From: Acidimicrobiales bacterium
GTDB lineage: Bacteria; Actinomycetota; Acidimicrobiia; Acidimicrobiales; RAAP-2
Direction of reading: 5' to 3'
Length of the DNA stretch: 64,000 bases
Assembly: GCA_015478655.1 (NCBI GenBank)
Contig: JADMIJ010000001.1
Location: forward strand, 62,001-126,000
Each line of letters opens with the position of its first letter. The stretch's first letter is position 1. A program made the position numbers and the translations under genes. Positions 1-7,869 of this stretch are shown here, piece after piece. The notes beneath the pieces are model-generated. The model searched no databases, had not been told where the DNA came from, and was given only the letters and a program-made list of their open reading frames with translations.

Positions 1-393
1 CCCGACGCCGAGCTGCTCCGCCGGGCTGTCCTGCTCATCGGCCGTACCTCGGGGCGAGCCTTCGTGTACGCGGAATCGACGATCGCACTGGGACGACTGC
101 CGGACGGGGTACGGCACCGCCTGGAGCAGAGTCACGACCCCATCGGGCGCGTGCTTCTCGACCACCACCTCCGAATCCGCCGGGAGCCCTTGGCCGGCAC
201 CTTCGTGGCCGCGCCCATCGGAGGGGAGATCGCTGCCCTTCTGCGCGCCTCTGCACTGTCGCGGCGCTATCGGATCCGGATCGTCGGCGAGCCCGCCATC
301 GTCGTGAGCGAATGGTTCCTCGGTGCGGTCACTGAGGCGCTCACCTCAAAGATCCGACCACCGACGGGCCCGGATCACACGCCCGACGCCTGA
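1..393 (+). CDS. chorismate pyruvate-lyase-like (UbiC/DUF98) protein, 5'-truncated
   Basis: The reading frame is open from the first base of the window and ends with TGA at 391-393, so the N-terminus lies outside. The visible 130 residues carry the family's linked elements in order: a SGRAFVYAES segment, then PIGRVLLDHH, then RREPL, and near the end the EWFL segment. These match chorismate lyase-like proteins, which in other bacteria release 4-hydroxybenzoate (UbiC type) or 3-hydroxybenzoate from chorismate. The exact reaction cannot be told from this fragment. It converges on the HtrA gene, leaving 49 bases between the two stops. An internal GTG at 64 is in frame but sits inside the conserved fold, so it is not the start. 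Confidence 0.6.
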   Translation, partial: PDAELLRRAVLLIGRTSGRAFVYAESTIALGRLPDGVRHRLEQSHDPIGRVLLDHHLRIRREPLAGTFVAAPIGGEIAALLRASALSRRYRIRIVGEPAIVVSEWFLGAVTEALTSKIRPPTGPDHTPDA

Positions 394-442
394 CCGGCGG
401 ATCAGTGTCCTCGCGGAAGACTCCTCGCCAGGCCAGGCGGCC

Positions 443-2092
443 TCAGGCTGGCGGGCCGCTGGTCAGCTTCAGGCTCGCGGTGTGGCTCTGGCCTGATGCG
501 TCGGTCCACTGGAGCTGAACGGTGTCCCCTGGGTGTTGGCTCTGGAGCAGGTTGCTGAGGTCAGTGGCCGAGTTGACCGCCGACCCGTTGAGCGCCGTGA
601 TGACGTCACCCTGGGCCAATCCGGCCTGCTGTGCGGGCGAACCGGAGAGGGTGCCGGCGACGACGGCACCAGATGTGGCATTCCCGCTTCCGCTTCCGAA
701 GGGCCCGTTCCCTCCGGCACCACTGCCCGCGGCGCTCACGCTGACGCCGAGGAACCCGGTCGGTCCGATGTGAACCGTGGAGGACGCCTTACCGGCTTCG
801 ATCTGCTTGGCGATCGAGAGGGCGGTGGAGATCGGGATGGCATAGGCCTGGCTGGCCGACACCTGGTAGCCGGAGCCGGTGGATGCCGCCGTGTCCATCC
901 CGATGACCTGGCCGGCCGTGTTCACCAGTGCGCCACCGGAGTCGCCGGGCTGGATGGCGGCATTGATCTCGATGAGCCCGGTCAGGTTCTCCGCGTTGCC
1001 ACCTCCGTTGTCACTGGCGGTGATCGACTGGTCCAGCGCGGTGATGGCGCCGCCGGCCGCACTCGGGGTCCCGCCGGTACCGCCCGCGTTGCCCACACCC
1101 ACCACAGCCTGGCCGACGGCCGCTGTTCCCGTGCTGGGCGTGATGGTCTGGAGGCCGCTGGCGTTGGCCAGCTTCACCACGGCTACGTCTCCCGTTCGGT
1201 CGTAGCCGACAACGGTGGCCGAGTAGGACTTACCGTTCCCCACGTCGGTCACGCTGATGGTGGTCGCGCCCTCGATGACGTGGTTGTTCGTCAGGACCAG
1301 GCCGGACGATGAGATCACCATCCCAGTGCCCGCCGCCTGCTCATTCTGGTAGCTCAAGTTGGTGTTGATATCCACCAGTCCGGGGTCCGCCTTCGCGGCG
1401 ATGGACGAGATATTCGACGGGGCACCGGCACCGGTCGACGAATTGCCCGACGAGCCAGAGCCGAACGGAGAGCTCTCGCCCCCCGACGAACCCGAATTCC
1501 CCGGGGCGTTGAACGCAGGGGCAGCGGCCCTGGGGCTCGAGCCCGTACGCACCGGCCATGCCTCGTGCCCGATCCCGGCGCCGGCCAGGACGGCCACCAC
1601 GACCAGCAGGGTCACCATCCCGATCAACAAGCCGGTACGGCCTTTCGAGGAGGTCGTTCCGGAACTCGGACCGGTCGCGCCCGGGGTCGGCCATCCACCG
1701 AAGGGGGGTGGTGCGCCGCCCCATCCACCCGGCGCGGAGCCGTCGACCGGCGTTCCCGTGCCCCATTCCGGGGCGAGGGCCTCACGGCCGGTACCAGCAG
1801 GGGGTGTGGGCGCCCCGGCGCCGACTGGGGAGTTGGGGTGCGTGGGATCCTGCGCGCTCCAGGTCGGGGGCGGCGGCTGGTGCTGCCACCCGGTGGCCGG
1901 GGTCGCCGGGGGCAGCGCTATGGCAACCTCATGCTGACCATCGGCGGGGGGGTTCGGTGGGCCGTACGGATATCCCGGCGATGCCGGAGACCCGCTCTCC
2001 GCCGTAGCCGGGGGATCCATCGGGTTCGGGCGGCTCGGTGTCTGTCCCGATCCTGAAGACGGGGGCCACGTGTCGTGCATATCCAATACCAT
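443..2092 (-). CDS. membrane-anchored HtrA/DegP-type serine protease with PDZ domain
   Basis: Trypsin-like envelope protease (549 aa from the ATG at 2092). Order of parts: about 150 residues of Pro/Gly-rich cytoplasmic tail, one membrane segment (about residues 154-174), a Ser/Gly-rich linker, the protease domain and a C-terminal PDZ domain (about 448-546). The triad is visible as His271 in TNNHVIEG, Asp302 in TGDVAVVKL and Ser385 in QPGDSGGAL. This layout is the usual actinobacterial PepD/HtrA form, which degrades or refolds damaged envelope proteins. The frame stays open to 2200, and ATGs at 2092, 2080 and 2020 all lack a strong Shine-Dalgarno sequence, so the start is uncertain. No sensor kinase or anti-sigma gene flanks it. 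Confidence 0.88.
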   Translation of the reverse strand: MVLDMHDTWPPSSGSGQTPSRPNPMDPPATAESGSPASPGYPYGPPNPPADGQHEVAIALPPATPATGWQHQPPPPTWSAQDPTHPNSPVGAGAPTPPAGTGREALAPEWGTGTPVDGSAPGGWGGAPPPFGGWPTPGATGPSSGTTSSKGRTGLLIGMVTLLVVVAVLAGAGIGHEAWPVRTGSSPRAAAPAFNAPGNSGSSGGESSPFGSGSSGNSSTGAGAPSNISSIAAKADPGLVDINTNLSYQNEQAAGTGMVISSSGLVLTNNHVIEGATTISVTDVGNGKSYSATVVGYDRTGDVAVVKLANASGLQTITPSTGTAAVGQAVVGVGNAGGTGGTPSAAGGAITALDQSITASDNGGGNAENLTGLIEINAAIQPGDSGGALVNTAGQVIGMDTAASTGSGYQVSASQAYAIPISTALSIAKQIEAGKASSTVHIGPTGFLGVSVSAAGSGAGGNGPFGSGSGNATSGAVVAGTLSGSPAQQAGLAQGDVITALNGSAVNSATDLSNLLQSQHPGDTVQLQWTDASGQSHTASLKLTSGPPA

Positions 2093-2409
2093 CCGATCCG
2101 CGTCGTTCGAAGGCGATCTTCTCCATCCATTGGACACCCGGCGCTTAAAGACACAGTGAACTGCGGTTATGAATTCCGTAAACCTGGTGGGCCCGGCCAC
2201 CCGGCCTCATTGGTGTCTTCCGGGCGGAATTCGCGGGCTTGACACCCTTTGACTGCCACCGATGATCATTGAATCCAATCCATGGCTCACCCGGTGATCT
2301 CCTCCGGAATTGTTCGAATTCAAGTCCACTGATTCGTGATAGGAACGCGGATGTGCCGATCCTGGGGCCTTGGTCGACCTGGTCTCAACCCCTTGACTGG
2401 CGCGCCCGG
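2093..2409. other. intergenic region between divergent htrA and a small membrane gene
   Basis: No gene is supported here. A TTGACA hexamer at 2239-2244 is a perfect -35 for rightward transcription, but the bases 17 nt downstream (ATGATC) are a poor -10. The frame of the next gene stays open through 2269, but the translated stretch before 2410 has no membrane or conserved character. Confidence 0.4.
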
Positions 2410-2697
2410 ATGGCCACGGTCCGCGGCTGGGACCAGGGGGCCGGCGCTCCAGAGGATGCACAGGTGGCCAATGCCTATGGACAGTGGGCCGACCGCCTGT
2501 ACCTGTGTCTGGCCGCCTTGTTCCTTCCCGGAGCGGTCGGGGACTTCTTCATCTGGGTGAACACCGGATCGCTGATCAGTCTCCTGGGCCCGGCGATGCT
2601 GCTCGGACTGTGCATTGCCTATCTCAATCTGCGACGACGCTTCCGCCGATCGGTCCGGGTGGTGGACGCTCGAATAGGGGCTCGGTTCGATCCTTAG
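2410..2697 (+). CDS. small two-helix membrane protein of unknown function
   Basis: A 95-residue product starting at the ATG at 2410 (MATVRGWDQ). It has two hydrophobic segments, about residues 28-48 (LYLCLAALFLPGAVGDFFIW) and 53-73 (LISLLGPAMLLGLCIAYLNL), followed by a basic Arg-rich tail, so it should sit in the cytoplasmic membrane with the tail inside. I do not recognise a family. It stands alone between htrA and a dehydrogenase remnant. The frame extends upstream to 2269, but that part does not look coding. Confidence 0.5.
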   Translation: MATVRGWDQGAGAPEDAQVANAYGQWADRLYLCLAALFLPGAVGDFFIWVNTGSLISLLGPAMLLGLCIAYLNLRRRFRRSVRVVDARIGARFDP

Positions 2698-2761
2698 CCC
2701 GGTGGGTTCCGGGCGGGACCGATGAGCCGATGACGGCTACCGTGTCGCGGGAATTCCGGAG

Positions 2762-3019
2762 ATGGGGCGGCATGGCGTGCAGGCACTGTTGTGGGGTGTC
2801 CGATCCGAAGGGTGGGAGTCGCCGGATCACTCCAACCCGCTGCTCGAAGGGCCGGCCGAGGTGCCCATGCACTTCCCCGAGCTGGTGTCGGATGGCCGGA
2901 TCGACCTGTCGGGCATGCTCACCCACACCTTCCGCCTGTCGGAGTGGCGGGAGGCGTTCACCGCGCTGGCCACCCAGACCGAGTCCAACGCCATCAAGGT
3001 GGCCTTCGACTTCCGTTGA
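2762..3019 (+). pseudogene. C-terminal remnant of a zinc-type alcohol dehydrogenase
   Basis: The last 50 or so residues (DGRIDLSGMLTHTF, then RLSEWREAFTAL and AIKVAFDF) match the extreme C-terminus of medium-chain zinc dehydrogenases, where this strand-helix-strand closes the catalytic domain. Nothing upstream on this strand encodes the zinc-binding or Rossmann parts, so only about 15% of a roughly 350-residue enzyme remains. It is not a continuation of the intact dehydrogenase at 3484-4503, which lies on the other strand and has its own C-terminus. I read it as decay after a deletion. Confidence 0.55.
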
Positions 3020-3028
3020 CCGGGGCCG

Positions 3029-3487
3029 TCAGTCGGAGGGCCGCTCTTCGATGTACTGGAGCTCGATCATCAAGGGCATGAGGAAGCCGATATAGGCGTT
3101 GGTGAGGGTGAAGTCCGACCTGGGCCCGTGGGTGACCATCTCGTCGAGGTCGATGATGGTGACCCGCTCGTCCTTGTCCCGGTAGGCCTTGGCCCGACCC
3201 AGGATCGCCACCAGCTCCTCCCTCGAGGAGACCTCCAACCCGAAATGGTCCAGGGGTGGGGATCGGAGGAAGTCGTCGGTACCGGGCAGCAGGTAGAGGA
3301 ACTGGCGCTGTCTCCCCGTGTAGAGGATGAGGGGGTTGCCCCTCTCCGTGCTGTTGTCGCCCTCGGTCCACCCGAACACCTCGCCGAAGAAGTCGAGGAG
3401 CGCCGCCCTCCCGGCCTCGTCGAGCACGGTGGCGTCGACGGTGATGGCCACGTGGTTGAGGAGTGGCCGGACCGACGGAGATGTCAT
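3029..3487 (-). CDS. VOC/glyoxalase-fold protein
   Basis: A 152-residue single-domain product. The N-terminus (PLLNHVAITVDA) and the later LDHFGLEVSSREELVAIL are the paired first strands of the two beta-alpha-beta-beta-beta modules of the vicinal oxygen chelate fold. Candidate metal ligands are the His in LNHVAI and the His in LDHFGLEV. The family includes glyoxalases, extradiol dioxygenases and epimerases, so the reaction is open. Its ATG overlaps the stop of the zinc dehydrogenase by 4 bases (ATGA), which implies joint translation and a shared pathway. Confidence 0.65.
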   Translation of the reverse strand: MTSPSVRPLLNHVAITVDATVLDEAGRAALLDFFGEVFGWTEGDNSTERGNPLILYTGRQRQFLYLLPGTDDFLRSPPLDHFGLEVSSREELVAILGRAKAYRDKDERVTIIDLDEMVTHGPRSDFTLTNAYIGFLMPLMIELQYIEERPSD

Positions 3488-4503
3488 GACACCCCCGGTT
3501 CCACCAGCACCTTCGCCGGGATCTCCCCGCGCGACAGGCGCTCCATCGCCTCCATCACGCCGCTCAGGGGCACGGCATCCGCCTCGATGAGCGCGTCGAG
3601 CGGCATGGCGCCGCTATCCAGCAGGTCGAGCGCGGGTCGGAAGCCTTCGGCGCTGTAGTTGAAGGTGCCAACCGCCTCGAGCTCGAGAATGATCATCCGA
3701 TTGTGGTTGACCCGCGTCGGCTCGGATCCGGTGCCGACGAAGACCAGGGTGCCGGCAAAGTCCAGTTGTCCGAGTGCCCGCTCGGCGGCGCTGGCGTGGC
3801 CCGAGCACTCGAACGCCACGGCATAGGGCTCGGCGACGGTGCCACCCAGCGATGGGTCCACCAGATCCTCCGGCGCCACGGTGCCCACGGCGCCGACGGC
3901 GAGGGCACGCTCTCGACGCAGGGCCACCGGCTCGCACACGGTGACGTCCGCCACCCCGCGGGCTCGAAGGACGGCCACGATGATGAGCCCGACCGGCCCC
4001 CCGCCCGTGACCAGGACTCGGTCGTCCGGTCTCACGCCGGAGAGCTCCACGGCGTGCAGGGCGATGGCCGTCGGTTCGGCCACCGCGGCGACCCGGCTCG
4101 GGAGCGACTCGGGAATGCGCAGGAGGTTGGCCGAGGACACGGCGATGTACTGGGCGAAGGCGCCGCGCATCTCGCGGATGTCCGAGGGCTGGCGTTGCAA
4201 GCACACCGACGGCCGGCCTCTCCGGCAGGGCCGGCACACGCCACACCCCGGCGTGGGGCTGAAGACCACCCGTTCGCCGGTCGTCCAGCCCGATGCCGCA
4301 CCCTCACCCGCCACGACGGTTCCCGACCACTCATGGCCGAGAATGGCCCCTGGCTTGGCGTACCGGCTGAAGACGAGGTGCAGGTCGGACCCGCAGATCC
4401 CGCATTCGGACACCTCGACGAGCAGCTCACCCGGCCGCACCTCGGGGACCGGCACCCGCTCGACCGCGATGTGACCATCCCCGACATAGACGGCAGCGGC
4501 CAT
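3484..4503 (-). CDS. zinc-dependent medium-chain alcohol/polyol dehydrogenase
   Basis: An NAD(P)-dependent oxidoreductase of 339 aa. Catalytic zinc ligands are visible as Cys37 (GICGSDLH) and His57-Glu58 (LGHEWSG). The structural zinc site is the four-cysteine set at 87, 90, 93 and 101 (CGVCRPCRRGRPSVC). The nucleotide-binding GGGPVG lies near 167-172. The overall form is that of threonine/sorbitol/butanediol dehydrogenase-like enzymes, so the substrate is probably a secondary alcohol or polyol. The start at 4503 (MAAAVYVGDG) matches the family. In-frame ATGs at 4527 and 4566 would add 8 or 21 unconserved residues. It is the first gene of a two-gene unit with the VOC protein. Confidence 0.85.
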   Translation of the reverse strand: MAAAVYVGDGHIAVERVPVPEVRPGELLVEVSECGICGSDLHLVFSRYAKPGAILGHEWSGTVVAGEGAASGWTTGERVVFSPTPGCGVCRPCRRGRPSVCLQRQPSDIREMRGAFAQYIAVSSANLLRIPESLPSRVAAVAEPTAIALHAVELSGVRPDDRVLVTGGGPVGLIIVAVLRARGVADVTVCEPVALRRERALAVGAVGTVAPEDLVDPSLGGTVAEPYAVAFECSGHASAAERALGQLDFAGTLVFVGTGSEPTRVNHNRMIILELEAVGTFNYSAEGFRPALDLLDSGAMPLDALIEADAVPLSGVMEAMERLSRGEIPAKVLVEPGVS

Positions 4504-4634
4504 GAGATCATTTGGCACGGCGATCATGCTACGGCAGAGCGCGCCGAGATCGGCATTGAAGCGCATGTAGCCGGTCCCTGGCTCTCCATCCGAGCGGCGG
4601 GCCGTGTGATCCTTTGCGGTCGACCGACCTGGAA

Positions 4635-5456
4635 CTAGCCGCTGCTCGAACCGTCACAGAAGAACAGGTTCACCGTGGCTCCGGGGATCAGGACCGAACC
4701 CGGGACCGGATCCTGTCGCTCGATGACGAATGTCCCCTTGGGAATCGTGCGCCCGGCGCAGTCGGTAGGTGTCCCGGAGAACTCTTGGGGATTGAGGCGG
4801 GCCGAATAGACGTCCGCTTCCGCTTGCGCAAACTGCACATTGACGACGTTGGGCACGGTGCAGCACGGAGTAGTGGAGGAGGTGGTGGCGTGCGGCTCGG
4901 TATCGATCGTCCGATGAGGTGCCGGTGCCGCACCTTGGGAGGTCCCATGGGTCGGGCCTGTCGACACGGGTGCTCTTGCGGCTGAGAAGGGCAACCGGGC
5001 GATGGCGATCGACCGGTGCCTGGTTGGAGCAGTCTGATCGGATCCCACCCGGTGTCCAGCCGTTGCACCACTCACGTGTCGCCCTGAGCCTTGGAGAGCC
5101 AGTGCAGTCCCCCCCGCTGCGAGCGCCACCACGAGAGCGGCTGCGACGACGAGCTGCCCTCTACGGCGCGCCGGCCCGTCGCGGCCCCCGGCAGGGGGCT
5201 CCCCGTTCTGATCGGAGGGAGATGGTGCCGCGTCCTGATCGGAGGGAGAGGATGCCGCCTCGCCCACCGGCGGTGTGCCGTCCAGTTCCGGTACCGGCTC
5301 GGGAGCCGAAGGTGAGCCCGTGGGCCGGGCACCCTCTGCCGCCTCAGGCGGGTACCACCTCTGATCCGAGGCCAACCACCAGCCTTCGCCCCGCGAGGTC
5401 TCGCACACGCCCGGTTCGCCTTCCCGTCCGACCCTGGTCGCCACCCTGACCAGCAT
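4635..5456 (-). CDS. membrane-anchored PASTA-domain protein
   Basis: A 273-aa product. Near the N-terminus it carries GEGWWLASDQRWYPPE (about 24-39), a short motif that recurs in Acidimicrobiia membrane proteins. A Pro/Ser-rich acidic stretch follows, then one membrane segment (about 101-121, QLVVAAALVVALAAGGTALA), a spacer, and one PASTA-like domain at the C-terminus (about 210-270: VPNVVNVQFAQAEADVYSA, then VIERQDPVPGSVLIPGATV). PASTA domains bind muropeptides or beta-lactams and occur on penicillin-binding proteins and Ser/Thr kinases. No kinase or transpeptidase domain is present here, so it may be an accessory sensor. A GTG at about 5408 is a possible later start. Confidence 0.65.
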   Translation of the reverse strand: MLVRVATRVGREGEPGVCETSRGEGWWLASDQRWYPPEAAEGARPTGSPSAPEPVPELDGTPPVGEAASSPSDQDAAPSPSDQNGEPPAGGRDGPARRRGQLVVAAALVVALAAGGTALALQGSGRHVSGATAGHRVGSDQTAPTRHRSIAIARLPFSAARAPVSTGPTHGTSQGAAPAPHRTIDTEPHATTSSTTPCCTVPNVVNVQFAQAEADVYSARLNPQEFSGTPTDCAGRTIPKGTFVIERQDPVPGSVLIPGATVNLFFCDGSSSG

Positions 5457-5583
5457 GCTGGCATAGGTGTGCCCGGGTCGCCACAGCGTTTGCTCCGCCG
5501 CCCGTGGCCGCTGGAACGGTGCGGGTAGCGCCCTGGTCCATCGGGCCTGGGGCCGACGGACCAACCAGGCAACGACCTGCTCC

Positions 5584-6516
5584 TCAGGCTGGTACCCGGC
5601 CGGTGTGGGAGTGCACCAGCTCGACCAGCTGGTCCCAGTACTGGGGCGGGTAATCGTGGCCCATTCGCTCCAGCAGCACCAGGCGAGAACCCGGCACCGC
5701 TTCGGCCGTCCGCCGCCCGCCGCTGGGATCGATCAGGTTGTCGGCATCTCCGTGCAACACGAGGGTGGGCACGCCGACCCCACGAAGGGCGGTAGTGCGG
5801 GCTCCGGACGCCATGACGGCCATGAGTTGGCGGGCGGTGCCGGCGGGGTCGAAGCACCGGTCGAAGGCCTCGGCCGCATTGGCCGTCAACCGCTCGGGGT
5901 CGTAGCAATCGGGACTGCCCCAGGCGCGGGCCCCGGCCAACTGAGTGGCGATGAATCCTTGCCGGTCGAGAGGCGGCGGCGCCAAGAGCAACCGCCGGGA
6001 CTCCCTCGTGGGCTGTCCCACGTCGGGATCGCCGGTCGTTGACATCAGCGACGTCATGGTGGCCAGGCGATCCGGATGTTCGATCGCCATGGTCTGGACG
6101 ATCATCCCGCCCATCGATGCTCCCAGGACATGAGCCCGAGCCACGCCCAAGGCGTCGAGGACGGCCATCCCGTCGGCGGCCATGTCGGACAGCACATAGA
6201 GCGCGTCAATCGGTCGGCCCGCGGCCAGCGCGCCGATCGCACCGCTGACGTCCGGCGGGGAGTCGGCGAATTTGGTGGACAGCCCGACGTCGCGGTTGTC
6301 ATAGCGGACGACGAGGTGTCCGGCCGCGGCCAACTGCTCGCACAGTTCGGAGCGGAAGGAGATGCACTGGCTCCCCAACCCGTTGACCAGAAGCAGTGTC
6401 GGGTCCCGTTCTGAACCGAAGGTTTCATAGAAGATCTCAACGTCACCGTTGCGTGCGAACACCGTCACCGCCTTGTTGATCGGTCGACAAGGTAGCACCT
6501 GTCGCGATCGGTCCAC
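5584..6516 (-). CDS. alpha/beta hydrolase, RdmC/methylesterase-like
   Basis: A serine hydrolase of about 310 aa. The oxyanion region is LLLVNGLGSQ, the nucleophile elbow is LGASMGGM, the acid lies in DNLIDPSGG and the catalytic His in MGHDYPP. The run GDADNLIDPSGGRRTAEAVP is typical of the aclacinomycin-methylesterase-like branch that is common in actinobacteria, and these usually cleave small esters. The substrate is unknown. The GTG at 6516 gives 16 extra residues; a GTG at 6468 (VTVFARNGDVEIFYETFG) fits the family better. It runs in the same direction as cutA, which ends 15 bases before its start. Confidence 0.8.
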   Translation of the reverse strand: MDRSRQVLPCRPINKAVTVFARNGDVEIFYETFGSERDPTLLLVNGLGSQCISFRSELCEQLAAAGHLVVRYDNRDVGLSTKFADSPPDVSGAIGALAAGRPIDALYVLSDMAADGMAVLDALGVARAHVLGASMGGMIVQTMAIEHPDRLATMTSLMSTTGDPDVGQPTRESRRLLLAPPPLDRQGFIATQLAGARAWGSPDCYDPERLTANAAEAFDRCFDPAGTARQLMAVMASGARTTALRGVGVPTLVLHGDADNLIDPSGGRRTAEAVPGSRLVLLERMGHDYPPQYWDQLVELVHSHTGRVPA

Positions 6517-6531
6517 CCTTGCTGAACGCCG

Positions 6532-6858
6532 TCACCGAAGGGCGGCGGCGGTGACCTCATCGATCCAGGCAAGGTAGGCGGGAGAGCCGTCGAGGATCGG
6601 CAAGGCCACGACCTCCGGCACCTCGTAGGGGTGGCTGCCCACTACGGCGTCGATCACGCGGGACGCCAGTTCGGACCGGGTCTTGAGGATCACCAGCCAC
6701 TCTTCGGCCTGCTCCACGGACCCACCCCACCAGTATCGGCTGGTCATGGGACCGGTGCGCTGCCCACAGGCGATGAGGTGCGCGGCCAGGAGCGACCCGA
6801 CGATGGAGTCTCCCCTCGCCGGGTCGTCGATGGCGAACTGGATCTGCACGTGGTTCAT
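6532..6858 (-). CDS. cutA: CutA-type divalent cation tolerance protein
   Basis: At 108 aa it is the usual CutA length. The family's features are present: an N-terminal beta strand (VQIQFAIDD), the LIACGQR segment that replaces the common LVACVN, the central SRYWWGGSVEQAEEWLVILKT and the HPYEVPEVVALPI signature. CutA forms very stable PII-like trimers. It was linked to copper tolerance in Escherichia coli, but its true ligand remains debated. It lies 15 bases upstream of the hydrolase gene and may share its transcript. Confidence 0.88.
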   Translation of the reverse strand: MNHVQIQFAIDDPARGDSIVGSLLAAHLIACGQRTGPMTSRYWWGGSVEQAEEWLVILKTRSELASRVIDAVVGSHPYEVPEVVALPILDGSPAYLAWIDEVTAAALR

Positions 6859-6924
6859 GGTCCTCCGGACCAGAAGCGAGGACGGAGCCTTCCATGACGC
6901 AAACTCCGCCGTGGCAGAACGGCG

Positions 6925-7257
6925 CTAGCCCGTGGTGTGCGGGGGCGGGTCGGTGCCGGGAACACTGTCGTCGGTCACGTGCTCGGTCCATGCAGTACCC
7001 GACCAGTACCGCTGCTCGTGCTTGCAGAACGGGTCCGCGAACCAACCCGGCGCCGTGCCCGATTCGGTACCACCGCGGCCCCCGGATCGGCCCGTCGGCG
7101 GCGACCCCGGCCCTCGCCGATCGGAGGAGGTGAGCGAGTTCCTCGGACCTGCGGTCCCCGCGCCACCACTCTGGCGCCGCTGCGAGCTGAGGTAGCGAAT
7201 GGCGAACATGCCACCGAAGACCACCAGGGCGATCCACGATCCATGGCCATACGTCAT
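6925..7257 (-). CDS. small membrane protein with C-terminal DUF2510 domain
   Basis: A 110-aa product starting at the ATG at 7257 (MTYGHGSW). One membrane segment (about 7-23, SWIALVVFGGMFAIRYL) is followed by a Gly/Arg/Ser-rich linker and a DUF2510 module (about 70-98: APGWFADPFCKHEQRYWSGTAWTEHV). DUF2510 is a short Trp-rich actinobacterial module of unknown role, usually tethered to the membrane. It overlaps nothing and faces away from the Rpf-like gene. Confidence 0.65.
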   Translation of the reverse strand: MTYGHGSWIALVVFGGMFAIRYLSSQRRQSGGAGTAGPRNSLTSSDRRGPGSPPTGRSGGRGGTESGTAPGWFADPFCKHEQRYWSGTAWTEHVTDDSVPGTDPPPHTTG

Positions 7258-7869
7258 GGCCTCAGTGTACGGCCGGTGGCCGTGGCGGGACAGGTCCCCG
7301 ACATCCGAAGCCGGGACGAGATCACAGAAGAAACCGGGACCCGGCACGTACAACGCCTTGGCACGGCGCCATCCCCCGCTGGCACGGAGAGTGGTGGCTC
7401 CGTCACATCCCTGCCGGTGCTGACGGCCCATCGGGTGATCGAACGGGGTGCGGCCTGACCTGGATGTTGTCGGTTCCGCTCGCTGTCGACAGCGACCCGC
7501 CACATCCAACGCGGTGGCCGGCCACCGGCGGTCCGAGTGCGCGTCGCCGCCGAGCGCCGGTACAGTGCTGCGGTCTGAACGCAGGGGTACCCGTTGGTCC
7601 GCCCCCACCGATGCGTGGGGAATGCCTCTCCAAACGCCTCCCGGTGTTTGACGCGGACTGACCGATCAGGAGACAGCGACGTAACCACCACTCGATACCG
7701 GACGTAATCACCCGCTAGCACACCCGGCTCTTGAAGCCAGGCCGTACCACCCTTCCCGGTGCTCGGCTGGGGCGTTGAATGCTCAGACGTGGGGTCCACC
7801 TAACCAGAAGAGAGCCAGAGCACTTCGCCACACGAGGCGGCTCTGACCGACCAAGGAAAGTCACCCACG
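7258..7869. other. 612-bp intergenic region with a structured leader
   Basis: It separates the DUF2510 gene (leftward) from the Rpf-like gene (rightward). The right half holds a compact RNA-like fold at 7555-7703, listed separately. A frame open on the minus strand across most of this stretch has no recognisable motif and runs antisense to that fold, so I do not call it a gene. No tRNA or insertion sequence is seen. Confidence 0.5.
7555..7703 (+). promoter_or_regulatory. candidate c-di-AMP (ydaO-type) riboswitch
   Basis: The stretch folds on paper into a closed structure. CCGGTA (7557-7562) pairs with TACCGG (7696-7701). GTCCGC (7597-7602) pairs with GCGGAC (7653-7658). Inside that helix lie two hairpins, CCCCAC/GTGGGG (7603-7608 with 7615-7620) and AAACGCC/GGTGTTT (7632-7638 with 7643-7649). 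Single-stranded pieces resemble ydaO signatures in the right order: GAACGCAGGGGTACCC, GTGGGGAAT, and GACAGC followed by TAACC. The gene downstream is an Rpf-like cell-wall hydrolase, the classic actinobacterial target of this riboswitch. The match is degenerate, with 4 extra bases between GACAGC and TAACC, so this is a candidate. Confidence 0.45.

Noticed and set aside
7254-7799. Minus-strand frame across the region before the Rpf-like gene
   Set aside because: No motif or plausible start, and it is antisense to the structured leader; better explained as chance.
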